Shown here: positions 33,737 to 42,800 of the stretch, one piece after another
How positions within the stretch are numbered: position 1 is the first letter of the stretch
Layout of the letters: every line of letters starts with the position of its first letter
The notes under the pieces: model-generated
The model's database searches: none
Seen by the model: the letters and a program-made list of their open reading frames with translations, nothing else
Told to the model about the DNA's origin: nothing
Program-made: the position numbers and the translations under genes
Assembly (NCBI GenBank): GCA_001184205.1
Contig: LBMP01000001.1
Coordinates: 958,001 to 1,022,000, forward strand
Source of the DNA: Desulfocarbo indianensis
GTDB lineage: Bacteria > Desulfobacterota > Desulfarculia > Desulfarculales > Desulfarculaceae
Reading direction: 5' to 3'
Length of the DNA stretch: 64,000 nt

Positions 33737-35503
33737 TTAGATGGTCTCCGGCCGTCCCATGCGGCGGGCGAAACCGGCCATGGCGCGCCGGTCGCCGTGG
33801 CCGGCGGCGTCGGCCAGCTCCTGCAGGGAGGCGGCCACCTGCTTGAGCCCGCCGGCCATGGCCTGGCCCTTGTTCTCCAGATCGGCCAGGCAGAGGTTTA
33901 GCTGGCGGCAGGCCTCGCGCAGGCTGACCCCATGCTCCCTGCCCTTGCACACCAATTGATGCCGCCGTAAAAAGGCCCGCACCAGGCAGCCCTCCAGATA
34001 GGCGGCCTGCAGGGGATCGGCGGCGGCCTGCTCGGCCAGGGCCACGAAAAGCTTGTCCGCCGCGGTGAGCCAGGGGCTGGCCTCCTCCGGCTGGGCCGGG
34101 GGGAAGTCGGCCAGGGGGGCGGCCGCCCGCTGCCAGAGCCGGGTGGCGCTGCCGGCGGCGGCGGAGAGTTCGCGGGCGTAGGCGCTGAGTTCGGCCAGAC
34201 TGAGCCAGCGCTCCTCGCTGAGGGCGGGCAGGGTCAAGGGCTGGCCCGGGGTGAACAGCTCGGAGACGGCCTCCAGGCCGGTCAGGCGGGCGCCGGGCAG
34301 GCCCAGGCCTCGGGCCGCGGTGTTGAGGGCGGTGCCGCCGGCCCTGGCCAGGACCTGGCCCAGGGAGCAGGCCGCCGCCGCCTGGTCCAGTTCGGCGCGG
34401 ACCATGCCGCCGCTCATGCCGGGCATGGTCAGCCGGCCCGAGGGGCTGGTGAGGTCGGCTCCCACCAGGACGATGGGCTTGCAGCCCAGCATGATGGCCA
34501 ATTCGGTCTGGCGGCCCAGGGTGTGGTGCTGGGGCGTGAAAAATTGGGCCAGGGGCTTGAAGGGGCCCAGGGCGGTGCCCCGCGCTCCCAGGCATAAGAA
34601 GCGCGGGCCGGGGTGGGCGCGCAGGGTGGGGGCGTGGGCCACCTCCTCGGCGATCAGGGGAACCCGCTCCAGGTCCGGATGGCAATAGCAGGACAAGCGC
34701 CCCAAAACCGGCCTGGTGCTGACCACGGCGGTGGGGATGATGCCCGCCTCCAGCACCTGGGGCAGGGCCTCGTCGCTGGCCAGCACGGCCGCCCCGCCCA
34801 GGCGCCCGGCCAGCCGCTCCAGGGCCGGGCCCAGGGATTCGCCCGCCTCCATGATCACCGCCGGCCTGCCGTGGCAGGCGTCGATGATTTCCAGGGCCCG
34901 CCCCATGAACACCACCTGGCTGAGGTTGTTCACCAGGTTGGCGCCCCGCGGCTCTTCCCAGCGCAGGGCCAGATCGCGGGCCTTCAAGGCCTGGCCCAGC
35001 ACCCGGTAGAGCCGGGCCCATACCGCCGCGGCCCCGCCGTCGAAATCGTCCCCGGCCAGGTGAAGAAACTCCACCTGCTCGGCCAGGGCCAATTGGGGAT
35101 GGCGGGAGAGGGCCTCCTCCAGGGCGCACTCATGAGGCGCCAGAATCACCAGGTCGCCCTCGCGCAGATAGGTGGTCAGATCGTGGCGGCCCAGGCCGTT
35201 GGCCAGGAGCCGGGCCCGGGGCTCCAGCACGAACACCTGATGCCCCGGCGGCATGGTGTTCATGAGCCGCCGCACTTCATGCAGGGAGCCGCCGCCCACC
35301 ACCACGGTGATGCCGCCGGTTTGGGGCTGATGCTCGGGAGAGGGGACGGGGCCGTCCGCAAGCGCGTCCAGGTCGTCCGGCAGGCCGGAGGCGTCCCACG
35401 CTTCGCCGGCCATCTCCAGCCAGCAGGACACCTCGGGAGCCACCGCGGCCAGCATGGTGAGGTTCTTCTTCAGGATTTGCAGAGAAAAGGCGCTATCCCC
35501 CAC
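33737..35503 (-). CDS. DUF115/Maf-type motility-associated glycosyltransferase-like protein
   Basis: A 588-residue soluble protein of the DUF115 (MptE-like) family, whose bacterial members (Maf) put nonulosonic sugars on flagellin. The family core around residues 165-420 includes RGANLVNNLSQVVFMGRALE, a VIMEAGESLG stretch, and QTELAIMLGCKPIVLVGADL. I prefer the GTG at 35503 because GGGAGG is eight bases before it; a GTG nine bases earlier overlaps that site. Located downstream of a secreted and an SH3-domain gene, and upstream of a sigma-28 gene, its motility role is inferred. Confidence 0.82.
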   Translation of the reverse strand: MGDSAFSLQILKKNLTMLAAVAPEVSCWLEMAGEAWDASGLPDDLDALADGPVPSPEHQPQTGGITVVVGGGSLHEVRRLMNTMPPGHQVFVLEPRARLLANGLGRHDLTTYLREGDLVILAPHECALEEALSRHPQLALAEQVEFLHLAGDDFDGGAAAVWARLYRVLGQALKARDLALRWEEPRGANLVNNLSQVVFMGRALEIIDACHGRPAVIMEAGESLGPALERLAGRLGGAAVLASDEALPQVLEAGIIPTAVVSTRPVLGRLSCYCHPDLERVPLIAEEVAHAPTLRAHPGPRFLCLGARGTALGPFKPLAQFFTPQHHTLGRQTELAIMLGCKPIVLVGADLTSPSGRLTMPGMSGGMVRAELDQAAAACSLGQVLARAGGTALNTAARGLGLPGARLTGLEAVSELFTPGQPLTLPALSEERWLSLAELSAYARELSAAAGSATRLWQRAAAPLADFPPAQPEEASPWLTAADKLFVALAEQAAADPLQAAYLEGCLVRAFLRRHQLVCKGREHGVSLREACRQLNLCLADLENKGQAMAGGLKQVAASLQELADAAGHGDRRAMAGFARRMGRPETI

Positions 35504-35545
35504 CGGTTGCACCTCCCGATACCGATGGCAAACGATGCGCGAATT

Positions 35546-36124
35546 CTACCTTGGGCTGGTGGGGCTTTCAACCCGCCAAGCCTCCGCCAGGGTGGCGGCG
35601 GGCAGGGGCGGCTTGAGGGCGCCGCCCACGAAGCGCAAGAGCAGGGGCTTGACGCCCTGCCCCAGATAGACGAAATGCTGCTCATCGGCGACGTAGTTGA
35701 CCATGAAGGAGCGTTGGGGCCGGCCCCAGGCCATCTCCACCGGCAGCATGCCGTCGCACTCCTGGATGCGGCCCGACATGAGCCGGCGCTTGAGGCCGGG
35801 CGGGAAATCGACGCGGCGGATGCGCTCCAGCCGCTTATGATGCTTATCCGGCGGGCCCCAGACCTTGGCGGCCAGGGCGGCCGGCAGGAGGACTTGGCGC
35901 GGCCTTCCTTCGGGGCTGGGCCAAAGCGCCAGAAAGAAATCGCCGCGCCGGTCCAGGAAATGGAGCGCCTCATAGGGCCGGGCCCGGCCCACCACCGCGC
36001 CCGTTTGGTGGTCCGTGAGCCGGGTTTCCTGCAGGATCACCAGGCTGAAAGCCGGCGGCTCAGCGGCCGCCGCGGGCCCGGCCGCCCAGGACAGCGCCAG
36101 GATCAGGGCGGTCCATAACGGCAT
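35546..36124 (-). CDS. Secreted hypothetical protein, 192 aa
   Basis: A 192-residue protein with an N-terminal signal peptide (PLWTALILALSWAAGPAAAA). The mature part is beta-rich and basic and ends with ATLAEAWRVESPTSPR. No known family is apparent. The ATG at 36124 lies five bases after the stop of the SH3-domain gene, so the genes are probably one operon reading 36783 to 33737. Function unknown; a role at the cell envelope is suggested by the neighbour. Confidence 0.6.
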   Translation of the reverse strand: MPLWTALILALSWAAGPAAAAEPPAFSLVILQETRLTDHQTGAVVGRARPYEALHFLDRRGDFFLALWPSPEGRPRQVLLPAALAAKVWGPPDKHHKRLERIRRVDFPPGLKRRLMSGRIQECDGMLPVEMAWGRPQRSFMVNYVADEQHFVYLGQGVKPLLLRFVGGALKPPLPAATLAEAWRVESPTSPR

Positions 36125-36129
36125 GGGTT

Positions 36130-36783
36130 TTAGTAGAGCGAAGAGGCGGAGCGGCGCCGGCGCCGGCCCAGGGCCAATCCTATGAGCCAGCCCACCAGGA
36201 GCACCCCGGCCCCGGCCAGGAACCATTTCAGGTTGTTGCCCAGGCGCAGGGACTCGACTTCGGTGCTGAGGGCTTCCAGGCGCTCGGCCTGGCCGGCGTA
36301 TTCTTCCTGCAGCTTCTTGTGGGAATTGCGGAGGTTGAGCACGTCGGCGGCGTCTTTTTCCAGCTTGGCGTAGGAGGTTTCCAGTTCCGCCGTGCGGCCT
36401 TGGGCTTGGCTCAGGGCCTTTTTGAGCTCCTGGTTGTCGTTGGTCAGCTCCTCCAGACGGCCCAGGAGCGATTTGTTTTCCGGGTCCATTTTTTTAATCT
36501 TCACCAGCGCCGGCATTTCCTCTTGCAGGTAGCGCTTTATCATCCAGCCGTCCTTGCCGGATTCCGAGCGCACCTGCACCCAGCCGTCCTGCTCGGCCGA
36601 GATTACCTCCACCGATTCCCCGGAGTTGACCACGGCGATTACCTTGTTCTCCACCGAGGGGCCGGACCGCACCGTGACCTGAAGCTGGTCGGTGACGTAC
36701 ATGTTGGACAAGGCCCAGGCCGGGGCGGCCCAAAGAAGCGCGAGGCAAAGCCAGGTCACTTGCAATTGGCGGCATAGGCTCAT
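36130..36783 (-). CDS. SH3-domain, coiled-coil membrane protein (TIGR04211-like)
   Basis: A 217-residue envelope protein. It has a signal peptide (WLCLALLWAAPAWA), a bacterial SH3 domain (residues about 30-90: YVTDQLQVTVRSGPSVENKV), a long coiled coil (about 100-185), and one C-terminal membrane segment with a basic tail (LLVGWLIGLALGRRRRR). This layout matches YgiM-type SH3 proteins. The ATG at 36783 follows AAAGGAG. It likely faces the periplasm while anchored in the inner membrane. Confidence 0.85.
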   Translation of the reverse strand: MSLCRQLQVTWLCLALLWAAPAWALSNMYVTDQLQVTVRSGPSVENKVIAVVNSGESVEVISAEQDGWVQVRSESGKDGWMIKRYLQEEMPALVKIKKMDPENKSLLGRLEELTNDNQELKKALSQAQGRTAELETSYAKLEKDAADVLNLRNSHKKLQEEYAGQAERLEALSTEVESLRLGNNLKWFLAGAGVLLVGWLIGLALGRRRRRSASSLY

Positions 36784-36899
36784 CAAGGCTGCTCCTTTAA
36801 AAAGAATTATTTCCTGGCCGTTGGCGACAAACTAGCAGGATTGGCCTTCAGTGTCAATGTGTCCGCCTCCGGTTCGGCGAAGCCAGGTGCATGCCTTCA

Positions 36900-36928
36900 T
36901 TGACCTTTTTGGGGTTAAATGTTAAAAA
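36900..36928 (+). promoter_or_regulatory. Promoter of the HD-GYP regulator
   Basis: TTGACC (36900-36905) is followed after 17 bases by TAAAAA (36923-36928). It lies about 97 bases upstream of the HD-GYP start in an AT-rich stretch. It also lies in the divergent gap shared with the SH3 protein gene. Confidence 0.5.
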
Positions 36929-37024
36929 CCAATAATAAGTAACCATGGTAGGGAGGCCGACCGGAGAGCACCCGCCCGTCTTCGCCATCTCGAAGGGGCG
37001 CGCCGCCCAGTATTAAGTGAGCAC

Positions 37025-38542
37025 ATGAAAAACGCCCACGTTCTCATCGCCGATGATGAGCCCAGCAACCTGGAGCTTTTGCGCGAGCTGTTCAACCTGC
37101 ACGGCGCGCGCGTGACCCAGGCTTCCGACGGCGAAACCGCCTTGCGCCTGGCCAGGGAGCTGAAACCGGATTTGATTCTCCTGGACGTGGTCATGCCGGG
37201 CATGGACGGCTATGAGGTCTGCCGGCGCTTGAAAAGCGCCGAGGAGACCCGCCGCCTGCCGGTGGTCATGGTGACCGGCCTGGGCGCCCTGGACGACAAG
37301 ATCAAGGGCCTGGACGCCGGGGCAGACGATTTTTTGAGCAAGCCGGTGAACGCCGCCGAACTGCTCACCCGCTCGCGCTCGCTGCTCAGGGTCAAGGACC
37401 TGAACGACGAGCTGGAAGGCGCTTATCACCGCCTGGCCGAGATCGCCTCCTACACCAACGGCCTCTTGTCGCGGTTCGATCCCTATAATTTCGACGCCGG
37501 CGCCAGCCTGCACGAACTGATGGAGTTTCTCTTGGGGCCGGGCGAAACCAGCCGGGCCCGGCCCGAACGGGTGCTGCTGCTTTCCGGCACCGACAACGGG
37601 TCCTGGAACGGCCTCCTGTATTATCTGGACGATAACAAGGTCACTTTCCGCAACCTGGCGGCCAACGTGACCCAGGCCGAGATCGAGCCGCTTTTCATGG
37701 GCCACAACCTGGTGGCCTGGAACCGGGGCGAGGATTTCGGGCCCGCGCCGGAGTCGGGCATATGGCAGCGCCTGGGCGAGCCTCCCCCGCAACGAAACCT
37801 GGTGGCCTTCCGCTCCACCCAGGTGGGGGTGGTGGCCCTGGATTTCCGCAAGCGGGTGGGGCCTTACGACGCCCAGGTGCTATCGGCCCTGGTGGCCACC
37901 ATCCATTTTTTCCTCAAGACCATCAGCTCCCAGGTGCAGGAAGTGGAGAGGGCCTTCCTCTACACCATCGGCGCCTTGGCCAGGGCGGCGGAATATCACG
38001 ACGAGGACACCGGCGACCACATCATGCGGGTGAACCTCTACGCCGAGGAGCTGGCCCGCGCCCTGGGCTGCGAGGAAAACTTCGTGCGGGTCCTGGGCTA
38101 TTCGGCCCAGATGCACGACGTGGGCAAGCTGCACGTGCACCCGGATATCCTGCGCAAGCCGGGCCGCCTCAACGCGGAGGAATGGGAGGAGGTCAAGAAA
38201 CACACCATTTACGGCCTGCATATCCTGGGCGATGACCCCAGGCTGGCCATGGCGCGGGAGGTGGCCATCAGCCACCACGAGCGCTGGGACGGCAGCGGCT
38301 ATCCCCACGGCCTGGCCGGCGAGGACATACCCCTGTCGGGCCGCCTGGTGATGATGGCCGATATCTACGACGCCCTGCGCAGCCGCAGGCCCTACAAACC
38401 GCCCTTTGACCACGACACGGCGTTTAAAATCATCAGCAAGGGCGATGATTATCTCAAGCCTGAATACTTCGACCCCAAGGTCCTGGAAGCCTTCTGTGAT
38501 ATACATCGTCGCATTGAGATGATCTTTGAGAGCGATCAATAG
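37025..38542 (+). CDS. Response regulator with HD-GYP c-di-GMP phosphodiesterase domain
   Basis: A 505-residue protein. Residues 1-120 are a receiver with phosphoacceptor aspartate in LILLDVVMPGMDG and lysine in DDFLSKPVN. A GAF-like middle region follows, then an HD-GYP domain from about 315. The metal-binding HD (MHDVGKLHVHPDIL) and the HHERWDGSGYP signature are intact, so it should hydrolyse cyclic di-GMP. Such proteins tune motility and biofilm. A promoter lies upstream; no partner kinase is adjacent. Confidence 0.93.
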   Translation: MKNAHVLIADDEPSNLELLRELFNLHGARVTQASDGETALRLARELKPDLILLDVVMPGMDGYEVCRRLKSAEETRRLPVVMVTGLGALDDKIKGLDAGADDFLSKPVNAAELLTRSRSLLRVKDLNDELEGAYHRLAEIASYTNGLLSRFDPYNFDAGASLHELMEFLLGPGETSRARPERVLLLSGTDNGSWNGLLYYLDDNKVTFRNLAANVTQAEIEPLFMGHNLVAWNRGEDFGPAPESGIWQRLGEPPPQRNLVAFRSTQVGVVALDFRKRVGPYDAQVLSALVATIHFFLKTISSQVQEVERAFLYTIGALARAAEYHDEDTGDHIMRVNLYAEELARALGCEENFVRVLGYSAQMHDVGKLHVHPDILRKPGRLNAEEWEEVKKHTIYGLHILGDDPRLAMAREVAISHHERWDGSGYPHGLAGEDIPLSGRLVMMADIYDALRSRRPYKPPFDHDTAFKIISKGDDYLKPEYFDPKVLEAFCDIHRRIEMIFESDQ

Positions 38543-38645
38543 CGATAGGCCGGGCCCCTTGGGGTAGGGGCCTGTCAGCGGCCAAGTTAGCATTGGCCCC
38601 GTTGTGAACGTGGAAGATGACAAGCCTTAGAGCGAAGGAGGAACC

Positions 38646-39512
38646 ATGAGTGAGTTCAAGAAAATCGGAGTCGTGGGCGCGGGCACCATGGGCAACGGCA
38701 TTGCCCAGTTGGCGGCCCAGATGGGGGCCGAGGTGGTCATGCGCGACATCAATGACGACTTCGTGCAGCGCGGCATAAAAGCCGTGGACAAGTTTCTGTC
38801 CAAGGGCGTGGAGCGGGGCAAGGTCACCGCGGAGCAGAAATCGGCCGTGCTGGGCCGCATTCTGGGCACCACCGACATGGGTGATCTGGCCGATTGCGAT
38901 TTCGTGATCGAGGCCGTGATCGAGGACCTGGATCTGAAAAAGCAGGTGTACGGCCAGTTGGATGAAATTTGCAAGCCCGAGGTGATCCTGGGCACCAATA
39001 CCAGCTCCATGAGCATCACCCTGATCGCCGCCGCCACCAAGCGGCCCGACAGGGTGGTGGGCATGCACTTCTTCAATCCGCCGCCCCTGATGAAGCTGGT
39101 GGAGATCATCCGCGGCTACCACACCAGCGACGCCACCGTGAAGGCCACCATGGAGCTGGCCCAGAAGATGGGCAAGGAGACCGTGGAGGTGAAGGTGGAT
39201 TCGCCCGGCTTCATCGTCAACCGGCTCATGATCCCCCACATGATCGAGGCGGTGAAACTCTTGGAAGAGGGCGTGGCCACCCGGGAAGACATCGACAAGG
39301 CCATCAAGATGGGCCTCAACTACCCCATGGGTCCCTTCGAACTGATGGACTTCACCGGCATCGACATTTGCAAGTTCGTGGCCGATTACTTCTATAAGGA
39401 GCTCAACAAGGAGCTCAAGTGGGCCTCCCCCACCACCCTGAAGAATCAGGTGCGCTCCGGCAAGCTGGGCCGCAAGAGCGGCGCCGGCTGGTATGACTAC
39501 GCCAAGAAGTAG
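38646..39512 (+). CDS. hbd: 3-hydroxybutyryl-CoA dehydrogenase
   Basis: A 288-residue NAD-dependent dehydrogenase that oxidises 3-hydroxyacyl-CoA. The Rossmann motif GVVGAGTMGNGIAQLAAQMG opens the protein. The conserved FNPPPLMKLVEI and DSPGFIVNRLMIPHMIEAV are present, and the C-terminal dimerisation part ends with GRKSGAGWYDYAKK. Length is typical for Hbd/PaaH. GAAGGAGG precedes the ATG. It is a single-gene unit with a terminator, and it completes part of the acyl-CoA pathway with EtfBA and PaaK. Confidence 0.95.
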   Translation: MSEFKKIGVVGAGTMGNGIAQLAAQMGAEVVMRDINDDFVQRGIKAVDKFLSKGVERGKVTAEQKSAVLGRILGTTDMGDLADCDFVIEAVIEDLDLKKQVYGQLDEICKPEVILGTNTSSMSITLIAAATKRPDRVVGMHFFNPPPLMKLVEIIRGYHTSDATVKATMELAQKMGKETVEVKVDSPGFIVNRLMIPHMIEAVKLLEEGVATREDIDKAIKMGLNYPMGPFELMDFTGIDICKFVADYFYKELNKELKWASPTTLKNQVRSGKLGRKSGAGWYDYAKK

Positions 39513-39530
39513 ACCTTAAGCCCCATGACA

Positions 39531-39560
39531 AGCCCGGCCCCCCCCAAGGGGCCGGGCTTT
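39531..39560 (+). terminator. Terminator of the hydroxybutyryl-CoA dehydrogenase gene
   Basis: AGCCCGGCCCC pairs with GGGGCCGGGCT around a short loop and is followed by TT. It lies about 18 bases after the stop. Confidence 0.75.
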
Positions 39561-39607
39561 CACTTGGCGCGCGAGCCGGCAAGCATGGCGCAGGGGCCGG
39601 CCGCCCG

Positions 39608-39808
39608 CTATGGGGCCTGGCGCCGTTTGGTCACGCTCTGCCCCCCGATTCCCCAGTTGTCGGTCTCCACGGTTTCGATGATCACCACCGTGGTGGCCGG
39701 GTTCTTGCCCAGTTCTTCCTGCAACAGCTTGGTGACGCCGGCGATGAGGCGTTCCTTTTTCTCGGCGGTGAGGCCGTCGGGCGTCAGTTTGATGTTCACG
39801 AAAGGCAC
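39608..39808 (-). CDS. 4-oxalocrotonate tautomerase-family protein
   Basis: A 66-residue small tautomerase. After removal of Met the catalytic Pro1 is exposed (PFVNIKLTPDGLTAEKKERL). The family's beta-alpha-beta fold and TDNWGIGGQSV end are recognisable. It may keto-enol isomerise aromatic breakdown products; substrate is unknown. It is separated by ten bases from the end of the giant chemotaxis protein gene upstream on the same strand and may be read through from it. Confidence 0.88.
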   Translation of the reverse strand: MPFVNIKLTPDGLTAEKKERLIAGVTKLLQEELGKNPATTVVIIETVETDNWGIGGQSVTKRRQAP

Positions 39809-39818
39809 GGTAACCTCC

Positions 39819-42800
39819 TCATTGGTTTTTGGCGATGGTTTGACGGACCATATCCAATAATTCCTCGCGGTGAAAGGGCTTGGCCAAGAGCCCCTGGGCC
39901 AGCCGGCGCAGTTCCTGGCCGATGGCGAAACCGGTGGAAAGCACGACCGGCAGCTCGGGGGCCAGCTCCCGCAGTCTGGCCAGGCATTGCCCGCCTCCCA
40001 TGCCCGGCATGGCCATGTCCAGGAGCACCAGCCCGATGGCCCGGCCGCGCTCCTGAAAGACTTGCAGGGCCTCCTCGCCGCTATGGGCGCAGAGCACCTG
40101 GTAGCCGGCCTTTTGCAGGGTCCGCCGGGTCACGTCCAGGAGCAGCTCTTCATCGTCCACCAAAAGCACCATCCCCGAGCAGGCGGCGGAGTCTTCTTCC
40201 CTCGCCGCCGGAGCGCCGGGGGAAGCCGGCGCGGCCCCGGCCTCCGCGCCGCCCGGCGGCGTCTGCGGAGGCTCCATTTCCCGCAGCAGTCGGCTGGCCC
40301 TCCGCCCCGCCTTGAATATGATCTCCAACTGGCGGGGGGTGGCGATGCCCTGCTTGGCGTCCTCCAGGGCGATTTCCGCGTTGCCCAGCACGGTGCACAA
40401 ATAATTGTTCAGGTCGTGGGTCAGCTCGCCGGCCGGCGGCGGCGAATGCCCGATCCTCAGCAACAAGGACAAAGGCCCGCTCTTGCCGTCGCGCACCAGG
40501 CTCAGCCGGGCCTGCAGCCTCGTCCTGTGCAAGGCCCCCCCCTGCAGGCCGATACTCACGGCCAGCTCGCCGGGCGCGCCGGTGAGGAGATGCCGCCTGG
40601 CCCGTTCGTAAGCCGGCCGGTCGGAGGGGATCAGCAGTTCGCGGAATTCGCGGCCCAGGCATTCTTCGCACCGCTTGCCCAGAATCCGGGCCATGGCCCG
40701 GTTGGCGCTCAGCAGGCGGCCCTCCAAATCGAGCAGGGCCATGCCTCCCTCGGCCAGGTCAAAGGCCCGGCGCAAGCGGGCCTCGTTCTGGCTCAGCCGC
40801 TCGCGGGAGAGCTCCTCGTAGGTCACGTCGCGGGCCACGCTCAGCACCGAGATCACCCCGCCATGAAGACCCAACTCGGGCAGCAGGCGCACCTGATGGC
40901 GCTTGGCTGGTTCCAGGGGGGGCGGCGAAAGGCTTAAGCGGCTTTCCCGGCCGCTGGCGAAAACCTTGGCCAGCTCCGCCTCCCAGGGCTGGCAGCGTTC
41001 GCACGGCACGCCCAGCTCCCGGTCGGTCTTGCCCAGGATGGCCCGGCGCTCCAGGCCGCTGGCCTTTTCCATGGCGCGGTTGACGCGGGTATAGCGCAAG
41101 GAGCGGTCCAGGCGGGCGATGATGTCCGGCGACTCTTCATCAAGGGCGCGCAGCTCCTGGCTCAGCATCTGTTCTCTGGTCACGTCTTGCAGGCACAGCA
41201 CCGCGCCGCGGGGTCTGTCATCCTGGCCGGCGATGGGATGGAGCTTAAGCAGGTGGAACGATCCGTTGCGTTCGATCAGCTCCTCGCCTGCCAATCCCTG
41301 GTACAGGGCCTTGGACGCCAGTTCGGATAACTGGGGAAGCAGGACCTGCGTTTCCAGGGGCTGGCCCACCTGGGCGGCGGAGATGCCCAATACGCCGGAC
41401 GCCTCGGGCGTGATGCGGGTTATCAGCCCCCGCCGGTCCAGGAACACCACGGCGGCCCGCTGGGCCTGCAACAGGGCTTCCATCTCCGCCTTGAGCCGGC
41501 CCAGCTCGGCGGAGCGGGTTTCCAGCTCCTGATTGATGGTGGCCAATTCCTCGTTGCTGGCCGAAAGCTCCTGGTTGGCGGTGTCCAATTCCTGGTTGGC
41601 CGCGTCCAACTCCTCGTTGGCGGCCTGCGCCTCCTCGCAAAGGGAGACCAACTCCTGGTTGGCCGCCTGCATGTCTTCCACCATCACGGAAAGATGCTTT
41701 TGGGAGGCGGCCAGTTTGCGGTGCAGGCTTTCGCCTGGGCCGGTTTCTTCCAGGCCGGAGGGGGGGAACTGCGCCGGCCGCGGCAGGAAGATCACCGCCA
41801 GATGTCCGTCCAGGGCGCCTCCCAGGCGCTTGGCGTGGATGTCGACCCGCGAGGCGATGCCTTGCTCGTCAAAGGCAAGGCCCTGCACCGAAACCGGCTC
41901 CTCCCGTAACGCCGCCCTGGAAAGAGCCATGGCCAGGCCGGCCCGGAGGCGGGGGTGGGCCATGTCCAATATGTAATGGGGGTCGCGGGCCGGCGCGGGG
42001 CTCAAGAAAGGCTGGCCGTCTCCCAGGATGAAGAGCGCTTGTTTGGCCTGATTCACCACGGCCAAACAGGCCCCGGCCGCGCCCAGGGCGGCCCGCGCCG
42101 CGTCCGCCTCCAACTGGGGCCGGCTGGGTCCTTCCAGGCTGTAGCGGTCGTCCCTGGGCCAGGGCCGGGGGCGGATGCCGCCGGGGAGGCGGGTGAAGAC
42201 TTTTTGCATTTTGTCGGCCACCCGGAATAGCCCGCCCAGGCCGCCCAGGGATTCGCTCTGCCCCAGGAAAAGAATGCCCTCCGGCTTGAGCCCGAAATGA
42301 AAGCGCCCCAGGGTCTGCTCTTGCAGGGGGGCGGAAAAGTAGATCAGGAGATTGCGGCAGGAGATAAGGTCCAGGCCGGAAAAGGGAGGGTCCTGTATCA
42401 GGTTTTGCCGGGCGAAGATAATGCGCTCCCTAATGCGCCGCCTGGCCCGCAGCAAGCCGTCCCCCTGGGCGAAGTGCCGTTCCGCCACGGCCGGATCAAG
42501 TCCCTGGGCGGCGCCGGCTCGGAAAACGCCGCGCCGGGCCTGGGCCAGGGCCTGGCCGTCCAGGTCGGTGGCGAAGATTTGCACCTTGTGCCAATGGGGG
42601 CGGTCCCGCCAAAGCTCGGCCAACAATATCCCCAGGCTGTAGGCTTCCTCGCCCGAGGCGCAGCCGGGCACCCAGGCCCTGAAGCCGGCCTCGGCGTCCC
42701 TGCTCGCCAGATAGACGGACAGGCTGCGGCGCAGGGCGGCGAAGGCCTGGGGATCGCGGAAAAAGCTGGTGACCGATACCAGGATGTCCTTGCAGAGCTT

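Noticed and set aside
33612-35129. Possible fusion of the sigma-28 gene with an upstream frame
   Set aside because: The frame stays open into the Maf-type gene, but that part is Pro/Gly/Arg-rich shadow sequence. The FliA promoter and the ATG at 33611 define the real start.
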